Of a DNA stretch of 64,000 bases, positions 16,227-24,858 are shown in pieces. The DNA comes from CAYPTB01 sp964413535 (GTDB taxonomy: Bacteria > Planctomycetota > UBA1135 > GCA-002686595): assembly GCA_964413535.1 (NCBI GenBank), contig CAYPTB010000055.1:62001-126000 (forward strand), written 5' to 3'. Under the pieces are notes generated by a model, which was not told the DNA's origin, did no database searches, and saw nothing but the letters and a program-made list of their open reading frames with translations. The stretch's first letter is position 1. Each line of letters starts with the position of its first letter. The translations under genes were made by a program, and so were the position numbers.

Positions 16227-17126
16227 ATGCGACCCGAGCCCTTCGCGCACCCCGATTTCCCCGACTACGCGCTGCTCGATTCCGGACGGGGCGAGAAGCT
16301 CGAGCGCTTCGGCTCCCTCGTGCTGCGTCGCCCCGATCCCCAGGCGCTCTGGCTCCCGCGCCGCCCGCCGCCAGATTGGGCGGCCGCCGACCTGCGTTTC
16401 GTCCGCGAGTCCGATCGCGGCGGGCGGTGGGAACGAAGGGCGGGCGTTCCCCCCGGCGAAAGGAGCTGGACGATCGGCTTCCAGGACGCGACGTTCGTCG
16501 TCGAGCCGACGCCCTTCAAGCACGTGGGCGTCTTTCCCGAGCAGGCCGCGAATTGGGTCTGGACCGCGGAGCGCGCGCGCGCGTGCGGCCGCGGCGCGGA
16601 GCTCCTGAACCTCTTCGGATACACCGGAGCCGCGAGCTGCCTCGCCGCGCGGGACGGATTCAGAGTCACCCACGTCGACGCTTCGAAGAAATCGATCGCG
16701 TGGGCGCGGGAGAACGCGCGCGCGTCGGGGCTCGGCGAGCGGGAGATCTCCATGGTCGTCGACGACGCGCAAGCCTTCGCGCGGCGCGAAGCGCGTCGCG
16801 GGCGCCGCTACGCCGGCATCTTGCTCGACCCGCCGCACCATGGGCGCGGACCCCGAGGGGAGAAGTGGCAGTTCGAAACGGATCTGGCGCCGTTGCTCGA
16901 AGTCTGCGCGGAGCTCCTCGACGAGCGCTCCTTCCTCGTGCTCTCGACCTACGCCATCGGCTACTCGCCCCTCGCCTTCTGGAACCTCTTGACGGACCTG
17001 CCCGGGTTCGAGGGCGGCGAGGTCGAGGCCGGCGAGCTCGCGCTCCCCGAGGAGCCCGCGCACCCGGGCGCGGCGCCGCGCTCGCTCCCGTGCGGCTTCT
17101 GCGCGCGCTGGCGGAGGGGGACGTGA
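16227..17126 (+). CDS. Class I SAM-dependent rRNA methyltransferase, RlmI/RlmK-like
   Basis: 299 residues from ATG 16227. The Rossmann core has ELLNLFGYTGAASCLAA (SAM-binding motif I), VTHVDASKKSIAWAREN (motif II) and GILLDPPHHGRGPRG, the DPP catalytic loop of RlmI/RlmK-type 23S rRNA methyltransferases. The N-terminal PUA domain of RlmI is not evident, so this is a shorter form like the C-terminal half of RlmKL. The last residues overlap the pseudouridine synthase start (GTGA), forming a two-gene rRNA modification unit. The exact target base cannot be read from sequence. Confidence 0.85.
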   Translation: MRPEPFAHPDFPDYALLDSGRGEKLERFGSLVLRRPDPQALWLPRRPPPDWAAADLRFVRESDRGGRWERRAGVPPGERSWTIGFQDATFVVEPTPFKHVGVFPEQAANWVWTAERARACGRGAELLNLFGYTGAASCLAARDGFRVTHVDASKKSIAWARENARASGLGEREISMVVDDAQAFARREARRGRRYAGILLDPPHHGRGPRGEKWQFETDLAPLLEVCAELLDERSFLVLSTYAIGYSPLAFWNLLTDLPGFEGGEVEAGELALPEEPAHPGAAPRSLPCGFCARWRRGT

Positions 17127-17839
17127 GCGCCGCGGACCTCGAGGTGCTCCTGTGCGACAACCATCTCCTCGCGGTCGCCAAGCCGGCGTGTCTGCCGACG
17201 GTGCCCGACGCGAGCGGCGACGACTCGCTGCTCGAGCGCGCGCGGCGCTTCGTGGAGCGCGAGTTCGCGAAGCCGGGCAAGGCTTACCTCGGGGTCGTGC
17301 AGCGTCTCGATCGCCCCGTCAGCGGCGTGGTCCTCTTCGCGCGCACGAGCAAGGCGGCCGAGCGCTTGACCGCGCAGTTCCGCGCGCGCACGGTCAGCAA
17401 ACGCTACCTCGCGATCGCGCTCGCGCTCGGCGGCGCGGGGACCGAGCTCGACGCAGGAGAGGGTCGGCTCGAGCAGTGGCTCGTGAAGGATCACGCGGCG
17501 AACCGCGTGCGCGTCTCGGCGCGTCCCGGCGGAGCCGCGCGCGCGGCCGTCACGCGCTGGCGGGTGCTTGCTCGGCGCGGAAGCGAGGTGCTGCTCGAGC
17601 TCGAGCCCGAAACCGGCCGCCCGCACCAGTTGCGCGTGGCCATGTCCTCGCTCGGGTTGCCGCTCGTCGGTGACCTCAAGTACGGCGCCCACCTGCCGCT
17701 CTCCGACAAGAGCATCGCGTTGCACGCCCTGCGTCTCGAGATCGAGCATCCCACGCGGGCCGAGCGCGTCGCGATCGAGTGTCCCGTCCCCGATCGCGAG
17801 TGGTGGGCGCTCGCGCGCGAGCGGCGTCGGACCGAGTGA
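17123..17839 (+). CDS. RluA-family RNA pseudouridine synthase
   Basis: 238 residues; GTG 17123 overlaps the methyltransferase stop by 4 nt. It isomerises uridine to pseudouridine in rRNA or tRNA. VVQRLDRPVSGVVLFAR carries the catalytic Asp (about residue 63); the usual HRLD is QRLD. Downstream, KRYLAI, LELEPETGRPHQLRVAMSSLG and IALHALRLEIEHP are the standard RluA blocks. There is no S4 domain, as in RluA/RluC-short and TruC types. The specific target is not predictable. Confidence 0.9.
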   Translation: MSAADLEVLLCDNHLLAVAKPACLPTVPDASGDDSLLERARRFVEREFAKPGKAYLGVVQRLDRPVSGVVLFARTSKAAERLTAQFRARTVSKRYLAIALALGGAGTELDAGEGRLEQWLVKDHAANRVRVSARPGGAARAAVTRWRVLARRGSEVLLELEPETGRPHQLRVAMSSLGLPLVGDLKYGAHLPLSDKSIALHALRLEIEHPTRAERVAIECPVPDREWWALARERRRTE

Positions 17840-17854
17840 ATCGCGATCGAACGA

Positions 17855-17880
17855 GAGCGGGCGGCTCGCGCCGCCCGCTC
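17855..17880. terminator. Bidirectional stem-loop between convergent genes
   Basis: An 11-bp perfect GC-rich stem (17855-17865 with 17870-17880) closes a TCGC loop, 16 nt after the pseudouridine synthase stop and 28 nt beyond the lipoprotein stop on the other strand. There is no T run on either side. Confidence 0.65.
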
Positions 17881-17907
17881 GAGTCGCAGCACGCGCCCCG
17901 TTCTCCT

Positions 17908-18711
17908 CTATTCGCGATTCGCGACTCGCGATTCGCGTTCGCGCAGCACGGCGAAGGGGACGCCGTCGGGAGCACTGAAGACGGGGAGCTCGAAGACCTG
18001 CTCCGCTTCGTCGAACGCGAGGACCGTCCCGATCCGGAAGGGGAGCTCGACCTGCGTGGAGTCCGCCAGGGGCCGGCCGAGGTAGGCGTCCGCGGCGCGT
18101 CGGCGCAGGAGTGGCGGGCTCGAGCGCTCGAGCGCGGGGAAGTCGCGAGCTTCGATGACACTGCCGCCCCAGGTCGCCGCCGGTGACTTCGACGCGCCGT
18201 GGAAGGCAAGCGCGCCGATCTCGAGGCGGTAGTCCGCCTCGCCCGCGAACGCGAAGACCACGATCTGGAAGTCGAGCACCGGGTGATCGACGAAGAAGGT
18301 GCCTTGCTCGGGGCTGCCGTCGGTCTCGAAGAAGAGCGCGATGTCGTCGATGGCCGGGTCGTAGATCCACACGTCGAGCTCGCCCTGGTCGTCGTCGAAG
18401 AAGAGCGCGAACTCGATCGCGGTCGGCTGGGTCAGGGAGATCGCGAACCCGTCGAAGGGGTCGGCGAAGGGATCCGCGACGTCGCCCGCTTCGGCGTGCC
18501 CCTCGACGATCGCCGCCTCGCCCTGGCGCAGGACGCCGAGGAAGTGGGGCGAGGCGGATTCGTCGTTGGGCTCGATCTCGAACCCGGAGGAGACGACGAC
18601 CAAGCCGTCGTCGTCGTCGTCGTGATCGTGGTGGTGGCAGGCTTGGACGAGCGAGAGAGAGAGCGCGAGGAGCGACAGGGCGAGGAGAGCGAAGGTCGGG
18701 CGCAGCTTCAT
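17908..18711 (-). CDS. Secreted lipoprotein with pre-peptidase-like domain
   Basis: 267 residues from ATG 18711. The signal peptide LALSLLALSLSLVQAC ends in a lipobox-like Cys at about residue 25. An unusual His/Asp cluster (CHHHDHDDDDDG) follows immediately and could bind metal. The body starts EIEPNDESASPHFLG, typical of the pre-peptidase C-terminal (PPC) beta-sandwich, with LDVWIYDPAIDD and ADYRLEIGA as later strands. The last residues ERESRVANRE are encoded by a short repeat at 17911-17946, so the original stop may have been lost. The function is unknown. Confidence 0.75.
   Translation of the reverse strand: MKLRPTFALLALSLLALSLSLVQACHHHDHDDDDDGLVVVSSGFEIEPNDESASPHFLGVLRQGEAAIVEGHAEAGDVADPFADPFDGFAISLTQPTAIEFALFFDDDQGELDVWIYDPAIDDIALFFETDGSPEQGTFFVDHPVLDFQIVVFAFAGEADYRLEIGALAFHGASKSPAATWGGSVIEARDFPALERSSPPLLRRRAADAYLGRPLADSTQVELPFRIGTVLAFDEAEQVFELPVFSAPDGVPFAVLRERESRVANRE
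17911..17946. repeat. Degenerate tandem repeat of a TCGCGATTCGCGA-type unit
   Basis: ATTCGCG/ACTCGCG units recur about four times, alternating ATTCGCGA and CTCGCGA. It resembles the dispersed RESRIANRE-type repeats seen in many high-GC genomes. It encodes the last residues of the lipoprotein. Confidence 0.6.
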
Positions 18712-18869
18712 GGATGTGTCCTCTTCAGGAGAACGCGCGGACTCGGGCGGAGGTCGCGCGTCCGTGCGGCGGGCCGGACGGAGGTCACGCGGCGATCCGA
18801 GGCCGCCCGAAGGCAATGCCCGTGCCCCGAAGCGAGACGCCTTCGAGGAGCGCGGGTGCCTGGACCCGC

Positions 18870-20303
18870 CTACTCGTCCGAATCGCTCTCGACGTATCCG
18901 AGCTCGCTCATCTTCGCGGCATCCTCTTCCGACATGTCCATGCTCTCGGACTCGCGGTCGTAGAGCGGAGCGGTCGCCGCGAATTCCTCCCACAGCCGTC
19001 GCAGCTCGGCGACGCGCTCCGCTTCGTGCTCCGCGCGGTTCTCGAGCTCGTACCAGTCGGAGGAGAGGTCGAACAGCTCGAAGATCTCGTGGCCCTCGGA
19101 GACGTCGACGGCGCCGGAAGGGTCGTCGCGCTCGACGATTCTGGTCAGGCGGGCGGAGGGCGGGAACGACGTGAGGATGAGTTTCTCGTCGCCCTGCACG
19201 ACGGCGATCATCTCACCGCCGCCCTGTTCGGGGAGCTGCGAGCGCATGGAGAAGACCGGCCGGTCGTTCGCGCGCTCCGTCGCCTCGGTGTAGTAGGGGA
19301 CGAGGCTCTCCCCGACTTCCTGCGCCGCGCGCGGCATGCCGAGGATGTCGCGCAACGTGGGGAGCACGTCGACGAGACTGGCGTTCTGCTTCACGCGCTT
19401 GCGCGCGAGCACCGCTCCGGGGTGCACGACGATGAACGGAATGCGCGTCAGCTCCGAGTACAGCTTGAAGTCGTGCTGGTAGATGTCGCTGCGCTGCAAG
19501 AGCTCCTCGCCGTGATCGGCCACGAAGACGACGACGGTCGAATCGTCGACGCCGAGCAGCTCGAAGGCCTGACGGACGTGCTCGTCCGCGTAACGGATCT
19601 CGCTGTCGTAGGCCGCGTCCACCCACGGCTTCCATTCCTGGCGCGGCGCCGATTCGGCGGGTTTCTCCCCACCCGGCGCCACGAACCACGGCGCGCGTTC
19701 CGTGTACGTGAAGTGCGGGTCCATGTAGTGCAGGTACACGAACCACTTCCCGCCGGAGCGGATCTCGTCCTTCCATTCGGCGAGCTGTTCGTTGACCTTC
19801 GACGCCTTCTCGTCCTTGAAGTTCTGGAAGCGGCAGAACCCGTCCTGGAAACCCTCTTCCGCGCAGATGTTGGGGTTGTCGGCGATGCCGAACGTGCGGT
19901 ACCCCTGAGCGCGCAGGATCTCGGGCAAGGTGTCCAGGCGCCCGGGGATGCGGTTCAGCACGAGCGACGAATTGCGCTTCTGCAGCGACTGCACGAGCTG
20001 GATGCCCTGCGTGACTCCGTGCTGCATGGGGTAGACGGACGTGAACAGCGAAGCCGTCGAGGGCGCCGTCCAGGACGAGGTCGACCAGGCGCGCTCGAAG
20101 ACGACGCCGCGCTCCGCGAGCGTCGTCAGGAACGGGGCCGTGTCCACGTCGTGGCCGTAGAAGGGCAGCCGATCGGCCCGGAGCGTGTCGATCACGAGCA
20201 CGACGACGTTCGGTCCCGCGCCCTCGGAGACGCAGTCGGAGCCGCAGGCGGGGGTCCAGGGCAGGGCGGCGAGGACGAGGGCGGCGAGGGTGCGGGTCGA
20301 CAT
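18870..20303 (-). CDS. Sulfatase/alkaline-phosphatase-fold lipoprotein without formylglycine motif
   Basis: 477 residues from ATG 20303. The signal peptide ends with the lipobox WTPAC (Cys20). The fold is clear from NVVVLVIDTLRADRLPFYG (metal-binding Asp) and VVVFVADHGEEL (second metal site, Asp-His). The catalytic segment is SSWTAPSTASLFTSVYP, with Thr79 where arylsulfatases have the formylglycine Cys and Thr83 where they have Arg. It is therefore more like Thr-nucleophile phosphoethanolamine/phosphoglycerol transferases or phosphodiesterases than a true sulfatase. The C-terminal LGYVESDSDE is typical of planctomycete homologues. It is probably anchored in the outer or inner membrane and acts in the periplasm. 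Confidence 0.85.
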   Translation of the reverse strand: MSTRTLAALVLAALPWTPACGSDCVSEGAGPNVVVLVIDTLRADRLPFYGHDVDTAPFLTTLAERGVVFERAWSTSSWTAPSTASLFTSVYPMQHGVTQGIQLVQSLQKRNSSLVLNRIPGRLDTLPEILRAQGYRTFGIADNPNICAEEGFQDGFCRFQNFKDEKASKVNEQLAEWKDEIRSGGKWFVYLHYMDPHFTYTERAPWFVAPGGEKPAESAPRQEWKPWVDAAYDSEIRYADEHVRQAFELLGVDDSTVVVFVADHGEELLQRSDIYQHDFKLYSELTRIPFIVVHPGAVLARKRVKQNASLVDVLPTLRDILGMPRAAQEVGESLVPYYTEATERANDRPVFSMRSQLPEQGGGEMIAVVQGDEKLILTSFPPSARLTRIVERDDPSGAVDVSEGHEIFELFDLSSDWYELENRAEHEAERVAELRRLWEEFAATAPLYDRESESMDMSEEDAAKMSELGYVESDSDE

Positions 20304-20388
20304 GCGATCGGTGCGGACGGCGGACCTACGAAAGTCCGGCGGCGGCGGTTGGGAATCTATCGGATGGAGCGCGCCGGGTCCGCCCCGC

Positions 20389-20676
20389 TCATGCGATCCC
20401 GTTCCAGCCTAGCGCGTAGAGCCCCGCCGGGCGGGCGAGGTAGCCGGGATACGACGCGCGCGCGCTCGCGACCGCGGCGCCCGTGAGTTCGAACGCCGCC
20501 ACGGACGCCTCCGTCTCGAGCACGACCTCGCCCGAGGGATCGACGACGAGGCTCGCTCCGCCGATGCCGGCGCTCTTGTCCGGTCCGGGTCGATTCGCGG
20601 ACACGACCCAGCAGGCGCTCGTCTGCGCGTAGACCGTGAGCACGCGCCGCCAGCGCGGGATCCACTCGACTCGAAA
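20389..20676 (-). pseudogene. C-terminal remnant of a carbon-nitrogen hydrolase (nitrilase family)
   Basis: About 96 codons match only the last third of nitrilase-superfamily amidases: RWRRVLTVYAQTSACWVV, then SANRPGPDKSAGIGGASLVV and DPSGEVVLETE, ending ARPAGLYALGWNGIA. The family usually has 260-300 residues with a Glu-Lys-Cys triad, and that part is absent. Upstream of about 20676 the frame reads non-homologous sequence overlapping the start of the oppositely oriented DUF2339 gene. I read it as a deletion remnant, not a working enzyme. Confidence 0.6.
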
Positions 20677-23600
20677 GCCTGGGGCACCGGCGATCCCGGC
20701 TCGGCTGGCGCCGCGAGGGCACGGCTGCGAGGATGCCCCGCGGGAGGGCGCCCTGCTCGACTTCGCCAACCTGTTCTTCCTGCTGATCGCCCTGATCGCC
20801 GTCGGGACGCCGGTGATCGCGTTGCTCGCATTCCTGCGCGCGCGGCGTCCGGTCGAGCTCTTGAATCGGCTCGCGAGGGTCGAGCGGCGGCTCGCGGAGC
20901 TCGAGGCGGCGCGGGGCGAGGCGGCGCCGAAGGCCGAGCGAGTGGCGGCCCGCGCAGCGGCCGAGCCGCTGGCGCCTCTCGCGCAGACCGCGCGCATGCC
21001 CACCCGCCCGCGCGCCGACGAGCTCGCGTCGCGGGAAGCCGAGCGCGCGTTTCCAGAGCCTGCGGCGCGGCGTCATGCGGAGCGCGGTGTCGTTCCCGAC
21101 GCGGCTCCGAGGAAGTCGATCGACTGGGAGCGCTGGATCGGCGTGAACGGCGCAGCGACCGGAGGGGGCATCGTCGGCGCGCTCGGCCTCGTCCTCTTGT
21201 TCCGCCACGCGATCGAAGAGGGTTGGCTCACGCCGGGACTGCGCGTCGCCCTGGGGGCGATCAGCGGGACCGCGTGCATCGCCGGCGCGCTCGTCGCTCG
21301 GCGCCGTGAGCTGCGTCACGTGCCGGGCGCGTTGGCCGGCGCCGGGATCGTCGCGCTGTACGCGACCGCGTGGGCCGCCCACCGGCTGTACGCGCTCGTG
21401 CCGTTCGCCGTCGCGTTCGCGGGCATGGCCCTCGTCACGGCGCTGTGCATCGCGCTCGCCCTGCGTCTGCGCGCCCAGGTAGTGGCGCTGCTCGGGCTCG
21501 CGGGAGGCTTCTGCACGCCGCTCCTGCTCGACACGGGCGTCGATCGACCCCTGGCGCTGTTCGGATACCTGCTCGTGCTCGACGTGGGGTTGCTCGTCGT
21601 CGCGGCGCGCCAGCGCTGGCCCGCCCTCGCGCTCGTGGGGCTCGGCGCGACGTTCGCGTACGAGGTGCTTTGGACGCTCTTGCACGTGGGCGCGCAAGAC
21701 GTGCCCCTCGCGCTCGTGATCGCGGGCGCGTTCGCGCTCTTGTTCGCCTTCGCGGGCGAGTTCGAGGGCCGAGGGGGACTCTCCGCGCGAGCCGGGGGCT
21801 TGCTGCTGCCGTTCCTGCTCGCGCTGCACTTCGGCCGATCGCCGGACCTCGCACCGAGCCTGTGGCCGACGGCGGCGCTGGTGGCGCTGCTCGCCTGCGG
21901 CTCCGCCGTCGTCGCGCGGCGCATGGAAGCCGCGTGGCTCGACGCGGCGAGCGCGGGCGGCGCGCTGGCCGTCGTGTTCACCTGGTTCGCGCGCGTGGAG
22001 CGCACCGGCGCCACAGTCGTCGAGCTCGGCGCGGTCTCGGTGGGGCTCGCGCTCGTCTTCCAGCTCTTCGCGGAGTGGGACCGGCGGCGTGGTCGCGAGG
22101 ATGGGCGCGCCTTTCCGCCGGAGACGCTCTTGGCGGGCGGATTCACGCTCATGACGCTCGTCGTCGCCGCGGGGCCCGTCGCGCCGCCGCTCCACGGTCC
22201 GTGGCCGCTCGCGGCCGTCTGGGTGATCCTCGGTCTGCTCCTCGGACGCCAAGCTCGCCCCGCCGCGCGGCCTCACCCGCCGTTCGTCGGTGCGCTCGGA
22301 GCCGGCATCGGACTCGCGCTGTGGGCGAACGTCCACGGCGGCGCGCCGGACTTCCCCGGCGCGCGCGTCTATGGCGCGCTGGTGCTCGGCGTTGCGGCGA
22401 TCGCTTTCGGCGCGGCGCGCGCGAGTTCGCCTGCGTCGAGGCGCGTGGCGTGGCACGCCGCCGGCGCGTTCTGCGTGCCGCTCCTCGCCGGGCTGCCGTC
22501 GGCCGAGGCCCTGATCGGCGATCCGCTCGCGCTCGCGTTGCTGCTCGCCCTGGCGCTCGCGATGTCCCTCGTCGCGTTGCCCACAGGCTTCGGCGCGTGG
22601 TGCGTCCTGGCCGTTCTCCTGTGCGCGCTCGGCCAATCGGTCGTGCCGCGCGCGATCGCAACGAGCACCGTCGATCCGATCGGCGCGGCGCTGACGACAT
22701 CGGCGCTCGGCGCGCTCTCCGTCCTCGTCTTCGCCGCACTTCCGCTCGCCGTGCGCTTCCCCGAGGTCGGTCGGTTCGGGGGAGCGCGCGCGTTCGCCTA
22801 CCGCGCCGCGGCGCTCGCGCCGATCGCCTGGCTGCCCGGGCTGCGCGACATCGACGCGTACTTCTGGGGTCTACCCGAAGGAGTCGTGCCCGCATTGCTC
22901 GGATGCGTCGCCCTGGGCGTGCTCTCCGTTGCGCGGCGCAGGGAGGTCGCGTCGCGCCGCGTCGCCCTCGTGTGGCTCGCGGCGTCGGGACTCTTCCTGC
23001 TCGCGCTCGCCGTCCCGCTGCAGGTCGGCCGCCACGAGCTGCCCGTCGCCGCGGCCGCGAGCGCGTTCGCCTTCGCGTGGCTGTGGCGGAAGCTCGACCA
23101 CCGGGGTCTCGCGTACCTCGCGCTCGCTGCAGCGGTCACGGCCACCTGCTCGACCTCCGTGGCGCTCGCGGGCGTCGGCGAGTTCGAGCGCGTTCCCTGG
23201 CCGGTCTTCGACTGGGCGGGATACGGAGCGCTCCTGCCGGGCGTGCTGCTGCTTTGGGCGTCGGCGCTGCTCGCGGGGCGCGCGGAGGAAGACCTCGTCC
23301 CCGACAGGCACGTTGCTGCGCGGCGGTCGCTGCCAGCGGCGACGGCCGGGATCGGCGGCCTGCTCGCGATCTTCACCTGGATCAACCTCGAGATCTTCGA
23401 CGCCTTCGGCGCGGGGACTGCGATCGAGATCGAGCTCGAGCGCGATCCCGCGCGCGATCTCGCGCTGTCGATCGCGTGGGCGCTCTACGCGCTGGCGATC
23501 CTGGGCGCCGGGATGATCCTCGAGCGCACCGCGCTGCGCTGGGCGAGCCTCGCGTTCCTGATCCTGTCGCTCGGCAAGGTCTTCCTGCACGACCTGGGGG

Positions 23601-23725
23601 AGCTCGAGGGGCTCTTCCGCGTCGCGTCGCTGTGCGGGCTGGCGCTGTCGTTCTTCGCGGTCTCCGTGCTCTACCAGCGCTTCGTGTTCCGCGCCCCGCC
23701 TTCGTCCGACCACACGACGCCGTAG
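20636..23725 (+). CDS. Large polytopic membrane protein, DUF2339 family
   Basis: Up to 1029 residues. After a leader, FANLFFLLIALIAVGTPVIALLAFL forms the first helix. A charged coiled-coil-like stretch follows (RLARVERRLAELEAARGE), then IDWERWIGVNGAATGGGIVGALGLVLLFRHAI, the signature start of the DUF2339 core (W-E-x-x-I-G-x-x-W/N-x-x-x-x-G). More than 20 further helices run to the C-terminus. The GTG at 20636 lies in the nitrilase remnant; no in-frame ATG/GTG lies between it and the first helix, so the true start may be a CTG near 20753. The C-terminus overlaps convergent mqnE by 55 nt. Function in the family is unknown. Confidence 0.8.
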   Translation: MSTRRQRGIHSTRKPGAPAIPARLAPRGHGCEDAPREGALLDFANLFFLLIALIAVGTPVIALLAFLRARRPVELLNRLARVERRLAELEAARGEAAPKAERVAARAAAEPLAPLAQTARMPTRPRADELASREAERAFPEPAARRHAERGVVPDAAPRKSIDWERWIGVNGAATGGGIVGALGLVLLFRHAIEEGWLTPGLRVALGAISGTACIAGALVARRRELRHVPGALAGAGIVALYATAWAAHRLYALVPFAVAFAGMALVTALCIALALRLRAQVVALLGLAGGFCTPLLLDTGVDRPLALFGYLLVLDVGLLVVAARQRWPALALVGLGATFAYEVLWTLLHVGAQDVPLALVIAGAFALLFAFAGEFEGRGGLSARAGGLLLPFLLALHFGRSPDLAPSLWPTAALVALLACGSAVVARRMEAAWLDAASAGGALAVVFTWFARVERTGATVVELGAVSVGLALVFQLFAEWDRRRGREDGRAFPPETLLAGGFTLMTLVVAAGPVAPPLHGPWPLAAVWVILGLLLGRQARPAARPHPPFVGALGAGIGLALWANVHGGAPDFPGARVYGALVLGVAAIAFGAARASSPASRRVAWHAAGAFCVPLLAGLPSAEALIGDPLALALLLALALAMSLVALPTGFGAWCVLAVLLCALGQSVVPRAIATSTVDPIGAALTTSALGALSVLVFAALPLAVRFPEVGRFGGARAFAYRAAALAPIAWLPGLRDIDAYFWGLPEGVVPALLGCVALGVLSVARRREVASRRVALVWLAASGLFLLALAVPLQVGRHELPVAAAASAFAFAWLWRKLDHRGLAYLALAAAVTATCSTSVALAGVGEFERVPWPVFDWAGYGALLPGVLLLWASALLAGRAEEDLVPDRHVAARRSLPAATAGIGGLLAIFTWINLEIFDAFGAGTAIEIELERDPARDLALSIAWALYALAILGAGMILERTALRWASLAFLILSLGKVFLHDLGELEGLFRVASLCGLALSFFAVSVLYQRFVFRAPPSSDHTTP

Positions 23726-24858
23726 AGCGTGTCGCGCTCGACAGGGATGCGACCCGCGTCGCGGATGGCGCGCACGAGCTCGGCGCGCGGCGTGAGCTGC
23801 GGCGTCGTCGCGCCGGCGTCGTGATAGATCCGCTCCTCGACCACGGTGCCGTCGACGTCGTCCGCGCCGAAGGAGAGACAGACCTGCGCGATCGCGAGCT
23901 CCATCAGGATCCAGTAGGCCTTGACGTGCGGGACGTTGTCGAGCATGAGTCGCCCGACGGCCATCTCGCGCAGCTCGTCGAGCGCGGTAGGTCCGCTCGA
24001 GAGGTTCGACCACTCGTTGTTCGCGGGGTGGTAGGAGAGCGGGATGTAGGTCTGGAAGCCGCCCGTCTCGTCCTGCAGGCGGCGCAGGCGGTCGAGGTGG
24101 TCGACCTTCTCCTCCGCGGTTTCGATGTGCCCGTGCAGCATCGTGCAGTTTGAACGCAGCCCGGCCGAGTGGACGGAGCGGGCGATCGAGAGCCACTCGT
24201 CACCGGTGATCTTCTGCTTGTAGCCCTCGCGGTGGATGCGCTCGGCGAAGACCTCGGCGCCGCCGCCGGGACACGAATCCAGGCCCGCCTGCTTGAGCTC
24301 TTCGAGCACGTCCGCGATCGGCTTCTGCGCGACCTTCGCGATCTGGTCGAGCTCCACCATCGTGAAGGCCTTCACGTGGATCGCGGGTCGCGCGGCCTTC
24401 ACGGCGCGCAGAATGTCCTTGTAGTACTCGTACGGGATCTTCGGCCACACGCCCGCGACCATGTGCACCTCGGTCACGGGCTCGTGCAGTTGATCGCGGA
24501 TCTTCTGCGCGACCTCGTCGGGCGTCATCAGGTAGGCGCCCGGCTGTCCCGGCAGGCGATCGAAGCTGCAGAACTTGCAGAACTTGTTGCAGTAGTTCGT
24601 GTAGTTGACGTGCTGGTTCACGTTGAAATAGGTGCGGTCGCCGTGGCGGCGCTCGCGCACGAGGTTCGCGAGCTCGCCCACGGTGTGGAGCGCGCTCGTG
24701 CGGTACAGCGCGAGCCCGTCGTCGAGCGACAGGCGCTCTTCCGCCGCGACTTTCTCGCCGATGGCGCCGAGCCCTGCTGCTCGCGCTCGCGCGAGCACTC
24801 GCTCGGCGCGCGCGCGGGCGAGGACGCGCTCCTCCTGCTCGGAGACGGCGAGCGTCAC
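23671..24858 (-). CDS. mqnE: Aminofutalosine synthase MqnE (radical SAM)
   Basis: Radical SAM enzyme that joins 3-enolpyruvylbenzoate (the MqnA product) to the S-adenosylmethionine ribose, giving aminofutalosine. 395 residues from GTG 24858, which overlaps the mqnC stop (GTGA). The [4Fe-4S] cluster motif is VNYTNYCNKFCKFCSF, with Cys90, Cys94 and Cys97. EVHMVAGVWPKIPYEYYKDIL and HVKAFTMVELDQIAK are MqnE-specific, as opposed to MqnC. CTMLHGHIETAEEKVDHL and VWSDEGGARNTKRW are further radical-SAM core segments. Order in the operon: TMTC-like protein, mqnC, mqnE. Confidence 0.93.
   Translation of the reverse strand: MTLAVSEQEERVLARARAERVLARARAAGLGAIGEKVAAEERLSLDDGLALYRTSALHTVGELANLVRERRHGDRTYFNVNQHVNYTNYCNKFCKFCSFDRLPGQPGAYLMTPDEVAQKIRDQLHEPVTEVHMVAGVWPKIPYEYYKDILRAVKAARPAIHVKAFTMVELDQIAKVAQKPIADVLEELKQAGLDSCPGGGAEVFAERIHREGYKQKITGDEWLSIARSVHSAGLRSNCTMLHGHIETAEEKVDHLDRLRRLQDETGGFQTYIPLSYHPANNEWSNLSSGPTALDELREMAVGRLMLDNVPHVKAYWILMELAIAQVCLSFGADDVDGTVVEERIYHDAGATTPQLTPRAELVRAIRDAGRIPVERDTLYGVVWSDEGGARNTKRW

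Noticed and set aside
18870..20303. Annotation as arylsulfatase
   Set aside because: No C/S-x-P-x-R formylglycine site; Thr occupies the position.
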